A DNA stretch of 64,000 nt, from contig NZ_JADYVE010000003.1 of NCBI RefSeq assembly GCF_020193655.1, positions 310,001 to 374,000 on the forward strand, in the 5' to 3' direction. The DNA is from Ensifer sp. IC3342. GTDB taxonomy: Bacteria; Pseudomonadota; Alphaproteobacteria; Rhizobiales; Rhizobiaceae. The notes under the pieces are model-generated. The model made no database searches. It was not told the DNA's origin and was given only the letters and a program-made list of their open reading frames with translations. Shown piece by piece: positions 31,218 through 39,954 of this stretch (position 1 is the first letter of the stretch; every line of letters begins with the position of its first letter). Both the position numbers and the translations under genes were made by a program.

Positions 31218-32051
31218 TCAGGCCGGGACTTTCATCTTCCCGCTCAGGGTGCGGATCTTTGTCAGCGTGTCGAGGTTCTGGTTGACGCGGCAGTAGAATT
31301 CCTCGTTGACGAAGGGACGCACAACAAAATCGTTGCCGCCGGCCTTGAGGAAACGTGCGGAAAGCAGCCGGTTCGTCGAGGACGAGACGCCGATAATGCG
31401 CAACTGATGCGGGCCATGAGCCGCACGGATGCGTCGCGTCAGCTCGAAACCATCGATGTCCGGCATGTTGTAGTCGGTGATGACAAGCGCGATGTCAGGA
31501 TTGTTCTTCAGGATCTCCAGCGCTGCGGCACCGCTCTCGGCCGAGCTGGTGCGGAAATTGTAGCGCTTGAGCTGCGTCGTCAGAAGCGCCCGCGCGGTCG
31601 GGCTGTCGTCGACGATCAGCACGTGATGTTTCTGGTTGGTCAGAAAGCGGCAGACAGACTCCGCCAGCATGTCGACGGCGAAGACGCTGTCCTTGATGAC
31701 ATAATCGACGATGTCCTTGGCCAGGATCGCTTCGCGCGTCTTCTCCTGAAAAGAGCCGGTGAAGACGATGGTCGGCACGCTCATGTCGATCAGATAGTTC
31801 AGCGCCTCGCCGTTTTCCGCGCCGGGCAGATTGATGTTGGAGATCGCGAGCGAAGCCGGAAAGGAGGCGTTCTCGACGGCGAACTGCAAATCCTCGTAGT
31901 CGCGGCAGACAATCACGTCGATGTCGAACAACTCCTTCAGCCGCTTCGAAACCATCGATGCAAACAGGTTTGAGTCCTCGGCAAGCACGATGCGGTGTTC
32001 GCCAAGGGATTCGCCGGAATAGTACATTCCGGAAACGCCGAAAAATGACAT
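31218..32051 (-). CDS. Tandem-receiver response regulator with degenerate first receiver
   Basis: A 277-residue protein made of two REC domains (about 18-140 and 142-265), no output domain. REC2 is canonical (HVLIVDDSPTAR, ITDYNMPDIDG with Asp193). In REC1 the phosphoacceptor Asp is replaced: the strand reads ISNINLPG, with Asn72 at the Asp position. ATG at 32051 has AAGG upstream. With the tandem-REC GGDEF protein downstream it probably forms one signalling unit. Confidence 0.85.
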   Translation of the reverse strand: MSFFGVSGMYYSGESLGEHRIVLAEDSNLFASMVSKRLKELFDIDVIVCRDYEDLQFAVENASFPASLAISNINLPGAENGEALNYLIDMSVPTIVFTGSFQEKTREAILAKDIVDYVIKDSVFAVDMLAESVCRFLTNQKHHVLIVDDSPTARALLTTQLKRYNFRTSSAESGAAALEILKNNPDIALVITDYNMPDIDGFELTRRIRAAHGPHQLRIIGVSSSTNRLLSARFLKAGGNDFVVRPFVNEEFYCRVNQNLDTLTKIRTLSGKMKVPA

Positions 32052-32127
32052 TGATCGCCTTTGAGAAAGAGTGTCCCCGAAACGCATGCTAGGGGGAAAA
32101 CACTTATCGCGTGTTAATGCCGACCGG

Positions 32128-32225
32128 CTCCTGCTGCATGTCTTTGTCCCTCAATCGGCCTCGATTGAAGGACAAAGACCTGTTACAATTCAGTGCTACA
32201 GCGACCCTTGCGCGTAAGACGGCGG
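32128..32225. repeat. Mosaic intergenic repeat, rearranged copy
   Basis: CTGCTGCATGTCTTTGTCC and TCAATCG facing CGATTGAAGGACAAAGA (hairpin 32141-32178), then ACAATTCAGTGCTACAGCG and CCTTGCGCGTAAGAC. Modules are the same as in other copies, but some are inverted, as expected for a mosaic. No gene was seen in the rest of the 350-base gap. Confidence 0.65.
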
Positions 32226-32407
32226 TGCTGTTGCTGCAGCAATCCCCCTCTCCAAAAGCATGATTCACCTCTCACCTTGGAGGCTGTGAGTACGACGGTT
32301 GCCGTATGCGTCGGAACGAATATGCGAATTTTCTCATTTGATATTCTGCGTCACGATAAGCTGCGGTCGTTCTCGAAAACCGTGTGTTGGAAAGTCGGGA
32401 GAGAACC

Positions 32408-33256
32408 ATGTCGTCAGCCAGAGAGCAGCGCCCGCAACTTAATCGGGCAAGACGTCACTTCCTCGGTCTGGCCGCCGCGACAGGCGTCAGAATTGCGGCA
32501 ATGGGCACGCTTGCCGTGACGACGCTCTTCCCGTCTTCAACAGCCCATGCCCAAGCGGCAAAACCGGGAAACGGACCGAAACCCGGCAGAGGGCCGGGAA
32601 ACAACCCCGGTAAAGGGCAAAAATGTCTTCTCCGCGGCACTTCGGTCATGACCCCGGGTGGCGAGGCCCGGATCGAGGATCTTCGGATCGGTGATCTTGT
32701 CGAAACCTTGCAGGGCGAAGCCCGCGCGATCAAATGGATCGGCCGCCATCTCTACCGGCTGAGCGGGTCCAGTTGGAACGACAGTGTCGTGCCGATCCGC
32801 ATCAGGCGGCATGCCCTTGATGAGCATACGCCGCATAGGGATCTCTATCTCTCCGCCGGCCACGCCCTGTTCATCGATGGCGTCCTCATCAGGGTACAGT
32901 ATCTCGTCAATGGGACGTCGATTGCACCCGCTCTTCCGACGGAAGAGCAAGAGATCGAGTATTTCCATATCATGCTCGATACCCATGACGTGATCCTGGC
33001 GGAAGGCACCCCCGTCGAAACGCTCCTTCTCGAGGCCGGCATACACGAGGGTTTTACAAATTTCGCGGAATTCGCGCGCCTCTATCCTGCGCCGCAGCCT
33101 CAGATGACACCCTTTGCGCCGATCGTCGGCTATGGTGGGCGCGCGCATCTGAAGGCCCTGTTGCGCCTTGCAGCAGGCCGCTTCGCTCGTACGCGTGCGC
33201 CGATCGACGAGGCCTACGAGAGAATCGCCGCGCGCGGCGAAGAGCTCGTCGGCTGA
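32408..33256 (+). CDS. Tat-exported Hint-domain protein
   Basis: A 282-residue protein. A twin-Arg signal (RRHFLGLAAATG) is followed by signal hydrophobics and an AHAQA cleavage site, then a Gly/Pro/Lys-rich spacer (residues 52-72). The Hint domain starts at Cys73 (CLLRGTSVMTPGGEARIEDLRIGDLVETLQG, in parts), with the internal LYLSAGHALFIDG (histidine of block B-like) and VLAEGTPVETLL. No extein follows; similar bacterial Hint_2 domains act in self-processing or self-attachment. ATG at 32408 with GGGAG upstream. Function unknown. Confidence 0.8.
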   Translation: MSSAREQRPQLNRARRHFLGLAAATGVRIAAMGTLAVTTLFPSSTAHAQAAKPGNGPKPGRGPGNNPGKGQKCLLRGTSVMTPGGEARIEDLRIGDLVETLQGEARAIKWIGRHLYRLSGSSWNDSVVPIRIRRHALDEHTPHRDLYLSAGHALFIDGVLIRVQYLVNGTSIAPALPTEEQEIEYFHIMLDTHDVILAEGTPVETLLLEAGIHEGFTNFAEFARLYPAPQPQMTPFAPIVGYGGRAHLKALLRLAAGRFARTRAPIDEAYERIAARGEELVG

Positions 33257-33311
33257 TTGGACGCGCGGCACCCTCTGACGGCAGGTCGGCTTAATCCAAG
33301 AACATCGCCAT

Positions 33312-34931
33312 CTAAGCGAAGATGATGTCGTCCGCCGAGAGGTCGGACAGCGACATGTTGTCGAGGAAGAGCCCAAACGTGCTGGAGCCGTTGAAGGCGA
33401 TGTAGAGCCCGTCGCCCGTCTCGGTCGCCGCCGCAACGAGGTCCGCAAAGCTGTCGATTCCCGTAGCCGTCGACGCGTGGCCGATGAACCGCAGCACGTC
33501 GCCATCATCCGCGTCAAAGTCGGTGATATGGTCGACGCCGCTGCGGGAAGACGTATCGGACGACCACAGGAAGCTATCGGCACCCGCACCGCCCGTCATC
33601 ACGTCGTTACCGACACCGCCCCAAAGCAGGTCGTTGCCCGCCCCGCCGTCGAGGTGGTCATTACCGCCGTTGCCCGTGAGGTTGTCGTTGCCTGCGAGCG
33701 TGCGAATCGTATCGTCGGCGGCGCCGCCCGCCACCTTGAACCTCTCGATCCCGCTGAAAAACAGCGTCGTGCCGAGCATACCCGTCGCGGCATCGAAATT
33801 GGTCACCCATGGGAGTGGCGCGGTGATGTGAAGCGTATCGTTCCCGTCACCGCCATTGATGAAGCCGGCGGGAGAATGCACGAGGATCAGATCGTCGCCC
33901 GCCCCGCCATCGATGATCGTGTCGCCATCGTCAAAACTCGTGCCGGAGTCGTGGATCTCGTCGTTGCCGGCGCCGCCCATCAGCACATCGTTGCCGCCGT
34001 CGCTGACCAGAACGTCGTCGCCGGCACCGCCATAGAGGGCGTCGTCGCCGCTTCCGGACACGAGGTGGTCCCTGCCGCTGCTGCCCGCAGCATAGTTGTC
34101 GCCTTCGCCGAGATCGGCGTAGAGCGAGGAGAGATTTCCGCCGATCAGCGTATCGTTGCCGCTGCCAAGGTGGACGTGGGCGGCCTCAATGTTGCTGATC
34201 AGCGTGCCAGTCGAGGCAAGGCCCCGCGCGAAGTCGACCGTCAGGTCCTCGGTCCTCTCCTCATCGATCAGGGAGAGCGTATCCCAGCCGTCCCCGCCGT
34301 CGATCACCGCGGATGAAAGCGTGGTCGTGACCTTGTCGTTGTCGTTGCCCGCGAAGATGCGGTTTGCGCCGCTTCTGTCTACGATGATGTCCGCGCCGTC
34401 GCCAGTCTCGAGCGTGTCGTCGCCCAGCATGCTGGTGCCGTCGTCGCCGTCGGTGCCGTAAGGCCCGATGATGTCGTCTCCGGCGCCGGTCGAGATGATG
34501 TCGTTGGTCGTGGCACCGAAGATGCGGTCGTCGCCGCTTGCGGTGGTCAGCACGAGCCGCTCGATCCGGTTGAAGAATATGTGTTCCCAATTCGACCTGT
34601 CGTCGTAGCCGATGATGCCATGACCGTGTTCACCGCTAAACCTGACGGCCGTATCGACGTTGGAAAGGTCGATCGCGAGCGTATCGAACCCGGATCCGCC
34701 GGTGATCGCGCCGCCAGTGCCGATCAGGGCGATCTGGTCGTCGCCCTCGCCACCATCGAGACGGTCGTAACCGTCCCTGCTCGTCAGGCGGTCGTCTCCT
34801 GCACCGCCGTCGACCAGATCGTCACCCTCACCCGCATCGATCTCGTCGGCACCGATGAGGCCCCAGATGCGATCTTTCTCGTCAATTCCTAGTAACGCGT
34901 CATTTCCGACAGTGCCCACAATAGTGGCCAT
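33312..34931 (-). CDS. RTX/hemolysin-type calcium-binding repeat protein
   Basis: A 539-residue acidic protein of repeated GGxGxDxhx nonapeptides (for example GGAGDDVLVSDGG and GGAGNDEIHD), with about 30 turns between residues 10 and 490, so it should fold as calcium-bound beta-rolls outside the cell. The C-terminal end, LSDLSADDIIFA, has the hydrophobic end expected for a type I secretion signal. No signal peptide. No type I transporter is nearby. ATG at 34931 with GGGAG. A secreted or surface protein; no enzyme domain seen. Confidence 0.85.
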   Translation of the reverse strand: MATIVGTVGNDALLGIDEKDRIWGLIGADEIDAGEGDDLVDGGAGDDRLTSRDGYDRLDGGEGDDQIALIGTGGAITGGSGFDTLAIDLSNVDTAVRFSGEHGHGIIGYDDRSNWEHIFFNRIERLVLTTASGDDRIFGATTNDIISTGAGDDIIGPYGTDGDDGTSMLGDDTLETGDGADIIVDRSGANRIFAGNDNDKVTTTLSSAVIDGGDGWDTLSLIDEERTEDLTVDFARGLASTGTLISNIEAAHVHLGSGNDTLIGGNLSSLYADLGEGDNYAAGSSGRDHLVSGSGDDALYGGAGDDVLVSDGGNDVLMGGAGNDEIHDSGTSFDDGDTIIDGGAGDDLILVHSPAGFINGGDGNDTLHITAPLPWVTNFDAATGMLGTTLFFSGIERFKVAGGAADDTIRTLAGNDNLTGNGGNDHLDGGAGNDLLWGGVGNDVMTGGAGADSFLWSSDTSSRSGVDHITDFDADDGDVLRFIGHASTATGIDSFADLVAAATETGDGLYIAFNGSSTFGLFLDNMSLSDLSADDIIFA

Positions 34932-35217
34932 GTTGAGCTCTCCCAACCCAAAAATATAACCGCGAGAGCTCATTACTGTATTTTCAGTTGTAATGCTACA
35001 ATGAATTGGGAAATACCATTGAAAAACAACACAATAATTACTTTACTTCAAAATTACAATTAGTATTGCCAAATATATACTTATTGAGTGCCCTTATCGC
35101 CGCGCGGCGCACTCAAGACCGCCTGATAGCAAGATTCTTGGGTAGCTTTTCGCCGAAGTCTGCAAAGCGCCGATCAAATCCCCTGACCACGCGGCGGATT
35201 CCGTATAGAATAGCGCG

Positions 35218-36627
35218 ATGAATGAAGCCCAGACTCTATTCGATGCGCTGCGCCAGTCGGTAAAGCCGAAAATTGTGGATGCCTTCGAGCGGTTGGTGCG
35301 GGATGCTCCGGACCGCAAGCTCTGCCGCATCAACGCGCTTGCCTTCGCAAAGGCCGAAGGGCTCGACGAGGAACAGACGATCGCTGGCTTCCTGCATGCG
35401 TCCCATCACGGCATCTTCGAATTGTCGTGGAATGTGCTCTGCCCAGGCTGCGGCAGGGTGCTCGACGCCAATACCTCGCTCAAATCCCTGCAGAACGAAG
35501 AATATATCTGCGCGCTCTGTGCCGCCGGCTACGAGCCGACGCTCGACGAAATGGTCGAGGTGACCTTCACGGTAAGCCCGCGGGTACGTCACATAGAGGC
35601 GCACAATCCGCATGCCTTGCCGCCGGCCGAGTATTTCCGCCAGATCTACTGGGGCTCGGGCGTCGACCTGCCCGACGAAGGCTTTGAGGAGAAGGTCGAC
35701 GAGTTCATGATCGAGGCGCTGGAATTGCCGCCCGGCGAGAAGGCACTCATTGCGCTGCAGCTTCCGGCGGAGTTCGTCATTATCTTCGAGCCGGTCACGC
35801 ATGCGGCGCAGTTCCTGGAGGTGGCTGGGGAGCCGACCAAGGAGCGAAGGAATCTCGCGCTTGTCTTCGATCGCGGCCATCGCCACAACGAGACCTTGCG
35901 CCTCCAGCCGGGACCGCTGCGGATCCAGGTGGATAACCACGCGGAAGTCCGCACCCTGCCGTCGGTCTGCATCGCGAACGACGCGCTCCATGGCATGCTC
36001 GGCCGCCGCCGGCCATTCCTGACGGCCAAACGCCTGCTTTCCAACCAGACGTTCCGCGACCTCTACCGCACCGACACGATCGACGTGGACCAGCGGCTGA
36101 AGATCACCAGCCTCACCTTCCTATTCACCGACCTGCGCGGCTCGACCGAGCTTTACGAGCGCGTCGGCGACCTTGCGGCCTTCGATCTGGTCAAGACCCA
36201 TTTCAGGGTCCTGAACGAGATCGTCGCGGCCGAGGCCGGCGCAGTCGTCAAGACGATCGGCGACGCGGTGATGGCGACCTTCCCGACACCGGACCGGGCA
36301 GTCGCGGCGGCGATGCGGATGCGCGATGCGATGCGCGAACTCAACGAAGAGCGCGGCAGTGAGGACCTGCTGCTCAAGATCGGCATCCATGAGGGGCCGT
36401 GTATCGCCGTCAACCTGAACGAGCGCCAGGACTATTTCGGCCAGACGGTCAACATCGCCTCGCGCGTCCAGCACCTCGCAACCTCGCGCGAGATCTTCGC
36501 CACCGGTTCGGTGGTGGAGGACCCGCGTGCCTCCAGCCTCCTCAACGATCGCGGCCTCAATCCCATGTCGCACAATGTCACGCTTCGCGGCATCAGCAAC
36601 GAGATCAGCATTTTCGCGATCCCATGA
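35218..36627 (+). CDS. Class III adenylate/guanylate cyclase with zinc ribbon-like insert
   Basis: A 469-residue protein. The N-terminal half has a CPGCG ... CALC cysteine pair (residues 76-100), probably a zinc site, in a domain found before rhizobial cyclases. The catalytic domain is about 300-440: FLFTDLRGSTELY (first metal Asp), VVKTIGDAVMATF (second Asp) and QTVNIASRV (Asn/Arg pair). All needed residues are present. ATG at 35218. It is one of three cyclase genes in the window, and a cyclic-nucleotide channel lies 1.5 kb away. Confidence 0.88.
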   Translation: MNEAQTLFDALRQSVKPKIVDAFERLVRDAPDRKLCRINALAFAKAEGLDEEQTIAGFLHASHHGIFELSWNVLCPGCGRVLDANTSLKSLQNEEYICALCAAGYEPTLDEMVEVTFTVSPRVRHIEAHNPHALPPAEYFRQIYWGSGVDLPDEGFEEKVDEFMIEALELPPGEKALIALQLPAEFVIIFEPVTHAAQFLEVAGEPTKERRNLALVFDRGHRHNETLRLQPGPLRIQVDNHAEVRTLPSVCIANDALHGMLGRRRPFLTAKRLLSNQTFRDLYRTDTIDVDQRLKITSLTFLFTDLRGSTELYERVGDLAAFDLVKTHFRVLNEIVAAEAGAVVKTIGDAVMATFPTPDRAVAAAMRMRDAMRELNEERGSEDLLLKIGIHEGPCIAVNLNERQDYFGQTVNIASRVQHLATSREIFATGSVVEDPRASSLLNDRGLNPMSHNVTLRGISNEISIFAIP

Positions 36628-36693
36628 ACGGGCGCCGTTCATCGCCAATTCAGGCGCGGTGGCTGAATATTGCGGCGACGGAAGGAGAGCGAT

Positions 36694-36918
36694 ATGCGTA
36701 TAGAGCTTGTCCTGCTTGCGGCCGTGGCGATAACTGCCGGCACGGCGTTGGCCGGAAGCCAATCGTCAAATTCGAGTTCGAACAGTTCGGCCAACAACGG
36801 CGTCGTCAACGAGCGGGTCGTTGAAACTCACTGCGAAGATGGCCGTTGTCAGCGCTACCTTCTCCACCGGGTATACCGCGACGACGACGGCGAGCGACAC
36901 GATCGCGAACGCTACTAA
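36694..36918 (+). CDS. Small exported acidic/basic protein
   Basis: A 74-residue protein: signal peptide MRIELVLLAAVAITAGTALA, a Ser/Asn linker (SQSSNSSSNSSANNG) and a charged end with two cysteines (HCEDGRCQRYLL) that may form a disulfide. ATG at 36694 with AGGAG. Function unknown. Confidence 0.65.
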   Translation: MRIELVLLAAVAITAGTALAGSQSSNSSSNSSANNGVVNERVVETHCEDGRCQRYLLHRVYRDDDGERHDRERY

Positions 36919-36972
36919 GACGACGATGACTGAGGTCTCGGTCTGACCACCAAGACCTCCACGAGGTACACC

Positions 36973-37380
36973 ATGCGTTCCCGTACAGCCTCATGCGCCT
37001 GCGGCCAGCTGCGGATCGACGTTCAGGGCGAGCCGCTTGGCGTCGGCGTTTGCCACTGCTTCGCCTGCCAGCGCCGAACGGGCAGCGTCTTTGCGGCGCT
37101 CGCCGCCTTTGCCGCCCCCTACAAGGTCACGGGCACCGCAACCGAATACGTCCGCACTGGCGATCAAGGTGCACGATTCAGGTTCCGCTTCTGCCCGGTC
37201 TGCAGGACGAACCTCTTCCACACGGAGGAGGGCTACGAGGAATCCTCGGTGGCGGTCGCCGTCGGCGCCTTCGCCGACCCCGCCTTTCCGCCACCCGAAG
37301 ATTCGGTCTATGACTGCCGTCGCCATTCCTGGGTACAGCTACCGCCGGGGATCAGGACCTACGAAAAGGATCCGACTTAG
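36973..37380 (+). CDS. GFA/CENP-V family zinc protein
   Basis: A 135-residue protein of the glutathione-dependent formaldehyde-activating enzyme family. Zinc ligand patterns: SCACGQL, CHCFACQRRTGS and CPVCRTNLF. Many members have no proven formaldehyde activity; a link to the one-carbon cluster cannot be claimed from distance (20 kb). ATG at 36973. Confidence 0.85.
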   Translation: MRSRTASCACGQLRIDVQGEPLGVGVCHCFACQRRTGSVFAALAAFAAPYKVTGTATEYVRTGDQGARFRFRFCPVCRTNLFHTEEGYEESSVAVAVGAFADPAFPPPEDSVYDCRRHSWVQLPPGIRTYEKDPT

Positions 37381-37397
37381 ATCATTTGCCGCAAAGG

Positions 37398-38078
37398 TCA
37401 GCGTCCGAGATTGTCGGCGGCAGCGATGATCTCGGACGCGGTGGGGAAGGTGCAGAGGCCATCCGGCCCGTCGCGCGCCTCAAGCTGCGCCCAGCGGACG
37501 ATGCCGGCCCCGTCGACCAGGAAGTGTCCGACGAGCTGCGTGCCGTGCTTCGCAAAGATCGCTTTGTCGGTGTCGTCCAGCTCAAAACCATCCTTGGCGT
37601 TGAGCGCATCATTCGCTTCCATCGGCTGCAACGGTTGCGGCAGTTCGCCGGTCGGATTGATGCGCGCCTCTTGGAATTGCTCGACCTTCGCTCGCGACGG
37701 CCATTCCGCCGATTCTTCGCTGCCATCGGCCAGGAACTCGACCCGCGGCACGCCGAAGGCCCGGTGCGTATCACATCCCGGATCGCAAAGAAGGGTTACC
37801 GGCGTCGGCTGGTAGCGATGATAGAGGCGCGCGCGCTCGACCGGCGTGTTGATCACTGCGAGCGTCTCCACACCGGTGGCGTGAAGCACCGGCTGGACGC
37901 GAGCAAGCTGCTTCACCTGACGCCGGCAGAACGGGCAGTGCAGCCCGCGAAAGAAGCCTATCAGGAACGGGCGACCGCGCAGGCCGTCGAGGGAGACAAT
38001 TCCCTCGGCGTTGGCCGCGGGGAGCGCGAAGGCGGGCGCCGGATCGCCGGGCTGCAGCGGACTTGTCATGTCAACCAT
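37398..38078 (-). CDS. AhpC/TSA-family peroxiredoxin-like protein
   Basis: A 226-residue thioredoxin-fold protein: PAPAFALPAANAEGIVSL, then GFFRGLHCPFCRRQVKQL, in which HCPFC is a CxxC. The 'PVTLLCDPGCDTHRAFGV' stretch is typical. Likely acts in peroxide reduction or thiol exchange. ATG at 38078 with AGGAG nine bases upstream. Confidence 0.8.
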   Translation of the reverse strand: MVDMTSPLQPGDPAPAFALPAANAEGIVSLDGLRGRPFLIGFFRGLHCPFCRRQVKQLARVQPVLHATGVETLAVINTPVERARLYHRYQPTPVTLLCDPGCDTHRAFGVPRVEFLADGSEESAEWPSRAKVEQFQEARINPTGELPQPLQPMEANDALNAKDGFELDDTDKAIFAKHGTQLVGHFLVDGAGIVRWAQLEARDGPDGLCTFPTASEIIAAADNLGR

Positions 38079-38100
38079 CGGACCGTTCTCCTGTCCTCTT

Positions 38101-39168
38101 TTAAGTCCGCGGCGCCGCGCCGCGCCGCTCGAGTGCGGTCTTGCGGATGATGTCGGCGATGTCCGGGTTACTGACTGACAGCATCTGGAAGTCCTCCGCG
38201 TGCAGCGAAAGCAGCGAGACCTCGGTCGAGGCGCTCACAGTCGCCGAGCGGGGCTCGCCGCTGATCAGCGCCATCTCGCCGAAGAAGCTGCCGGGACCAA
38301 GCTCGATCGGGGCCGGCGTCGCAACGCAGACCCGGCCCTCGACGATGAAGTACATCTGGTCGCCCGTCTCGCCTTTGCGGCAGATCACGGCGCCGGCCGG
38401 CACGAGGCGTGGCCTCAACGCTCTGACGATCTCGACGAGCGCGGACGAGCCGAGGTTCTGGAATAGCGGCACGCCGGCGACCAGTTGCCAATTGCGCACG
38501 AAGTCCTGACGGCGGATTTCCGCATAGAAGCCTGTCGCAAGGAGGCCGGCCCAGAGCGCGAAGATGCCGATGCCGCACATCATGACCAGTCCGGCCAGCA
38601 CACGGCCCGCAAAGCTCTGCGGAATCGCGTCGCCATAGCCGGTGGTCGACAGCGTGACGACGGCCCACCACATCGCCTGCGGGATGCTGCCAAATTTGTC
38701 CGGCTGGACGTCGCGCTCGATGAAATAGCCAGCCAGTGCCGCAGCGAACAGCACGAGGCCGAAGACCGATGTGACGCCGATCAGGTTGCGCGCCTCGTTG
38801 CTAATCACCCTGCCGATCAGCCGGAAGAAGGCGGAATTTCGCAGCGGCTTCAAAAGCCAGATCGCGCAGAAAAGCTCCTGATCGCGCGTCGAGGCGAACA
38901 GGAAGCCGGCAAGCGGCACCAAAACGGCCAGCACATCAATGGCGATCGCCGGGGTGCTGTCCTGCGGACCTTTCGCACGCCGCAGGACCAGCGTCTCGAC
39001 CAGTTGCAGGAGATAGATACCCCAGATCGCCACGAGCAGGAGCTGCAAGCCGAGCCTAATCCGCTCGGTGATATCCGGTGTCGTGAGGACGGCGACCGCC
39101 ACCAGCCCAATCGCGGCGAGCAGCCCGTTGAACGGCGCGGAAATTCTCGAGAAAGGCCGTGCCGACAT
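38101..39168 (-). CDS. Cyclic-nucleotide-gated potassium channel (MloK1-like)
   Basis: A 355-residue channel, the same length as Mesorhizobium MloK1. Six membrane segments lie in residues 12-210, with S4 poor in Arg; pore filter TTGYGD at 175-180; cyclic nucleotide-binding domain from about 230-345 (PAGAVICRKGETGDQMYFIVEGRV, GSFFGEMALISGEPRSATV, the latter including the phosphate-binding Arg). It opens on binding cAMP. ATG at 39168. Three cyclases in the window could supply the ligand. Confidence 0.9.
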   Translation of the reverse strand: MSARPFSRISAPFNGLLAAIGLVAVAVLTTPDITERIRLGLQLLLVAIWGIYLLQLVETLVLRRAKGPQDSTPAIAIDVLAVLVPLAGFLFASTRDQELFCAIWLLKPLRNSAFFRLIGRVISNEARNLIGVTSVFGLVLFAAALAGYFIERDVQPDKFGSIPQAMWWAVVTLSTTGYGDAIPQSFAGRVLAGLVMMCGIGIFALWAGLLATGFYAEIRRQDFVRNWQLVAGVPLFQNLGSSALVEIVRALRPRLVPAGAVICRKGETGDQMYFIVEGRVCVATPAPIELGPGSFFGEMALISGEPRSATVSASTEVSLLSLHAEDFQMLSVSNPDIADIIRKTALERRGAAPRT

Positions 39169-39245
39169 CAATGCCCCCGGAGCGCCGAACGACTTTGCTA
39201 GAATAGGACGCCTTGGGGCCGAGCGCAAAGGGTAGTCGGCGGTCT

Positions 39246-39818
39246 CTATCGCGTCAGCCGCGCTTCGGTCCAGCCCAATGCCTCGAGGTCTTCGACGCGC
39301 GCCTCGCCGTCATCGGCGAGGATGAATTCGTCGATCTGCGGCGGCGGAACGCTTGTTCCCGAAAGCATCGAGTGGATCTGGCCACGGTGGTGCTGGCCGT
39401 GCATGAAAACGTGAAGCAATGTATCGGCGACAGTTTCGCTAAGCGTCCTCTCCGGCCAGGGAATGCTGATCCTGCGCGAAAGCGCCTCCGCCGTCAGGCT
39501 CTCGCTGAAGTCGACCAGCCAGTCGTCGACCTCAGCGCGCTCTATCGCGAATTCGGCTGCCGTGCTCCGGCTCCCCGGCGGTCTCGCCAGGCCGGGCCGT
39601 TCGCCGCGCAACGTGTCGATGTAATAGCGATCGGCATTCAGAAGATGGACCATCGTCTCCTTGAGAGAGGGGAAGAAGGACATTCGCGGCGCCGCCCATT
39701 CACCGGGTATGAGCGCCATGCAGGCGCGATCCAGCCGCGCATTGGCAAGGCGGGCGTTGCGCGCGAGTTGGCGGTAGGGCCGGCATATCAAATCCTGCGG
39801 AAGGGTCATGGCGCGCAT
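39246..39818 (-). CDS. DinB-family protein
   Basis: A protein of about 190 residues with the four-helix DinB/YfiT fold: LADRYY-like LLNADRYYIDTLRG, WPERTLSETVADTLLHVFMHGQHHRGQIHSML. The HxxxH-type (HGQHHRGQ) and an upstream His give the family's three-His metal site. The start is uncertain (ATG 39818 or 39809). Members act as thiol transferases or are stress-related; the role here is unknown. Confidence 0.8.
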   Translation of the reverse strand: MRAMTLPQDLICRPYRQLARNARLANARLDRACMALIPGEWAAPRMSFFPSLKETMVHLLNADRYYIDTLRGERPGLARPPGSRSTAAEFAIERAEVDDWLVDFSESLTAEALSRRISIPWPERTLSETVADTLLHVFMHGQHHRGQIHSMLSGTSVPPPQIDEFILADDGEARVEDLEALGWTEARLTR

Positions 39819-39954
39819 AGTGAGGTGATTGCGACGACGCGTCCAGTCGTCAATTGCCGGCACGCAGTGCAATCGGAATAGGCAGCGTGACTGGAGCGTT
39901 TGAAACGCTCCAGTCCTTTACGACAACGCAGTTTCCGAACCGTGGCACGGCAAC

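Noticed and set aside
36973..37380. Formaldehyde detoxification linked to the C1 cluster through the GFA-family gene
   Set aside because: 20 kb apart, different context, and most GFA-family proteins are not proven formaldehyde enzymes.
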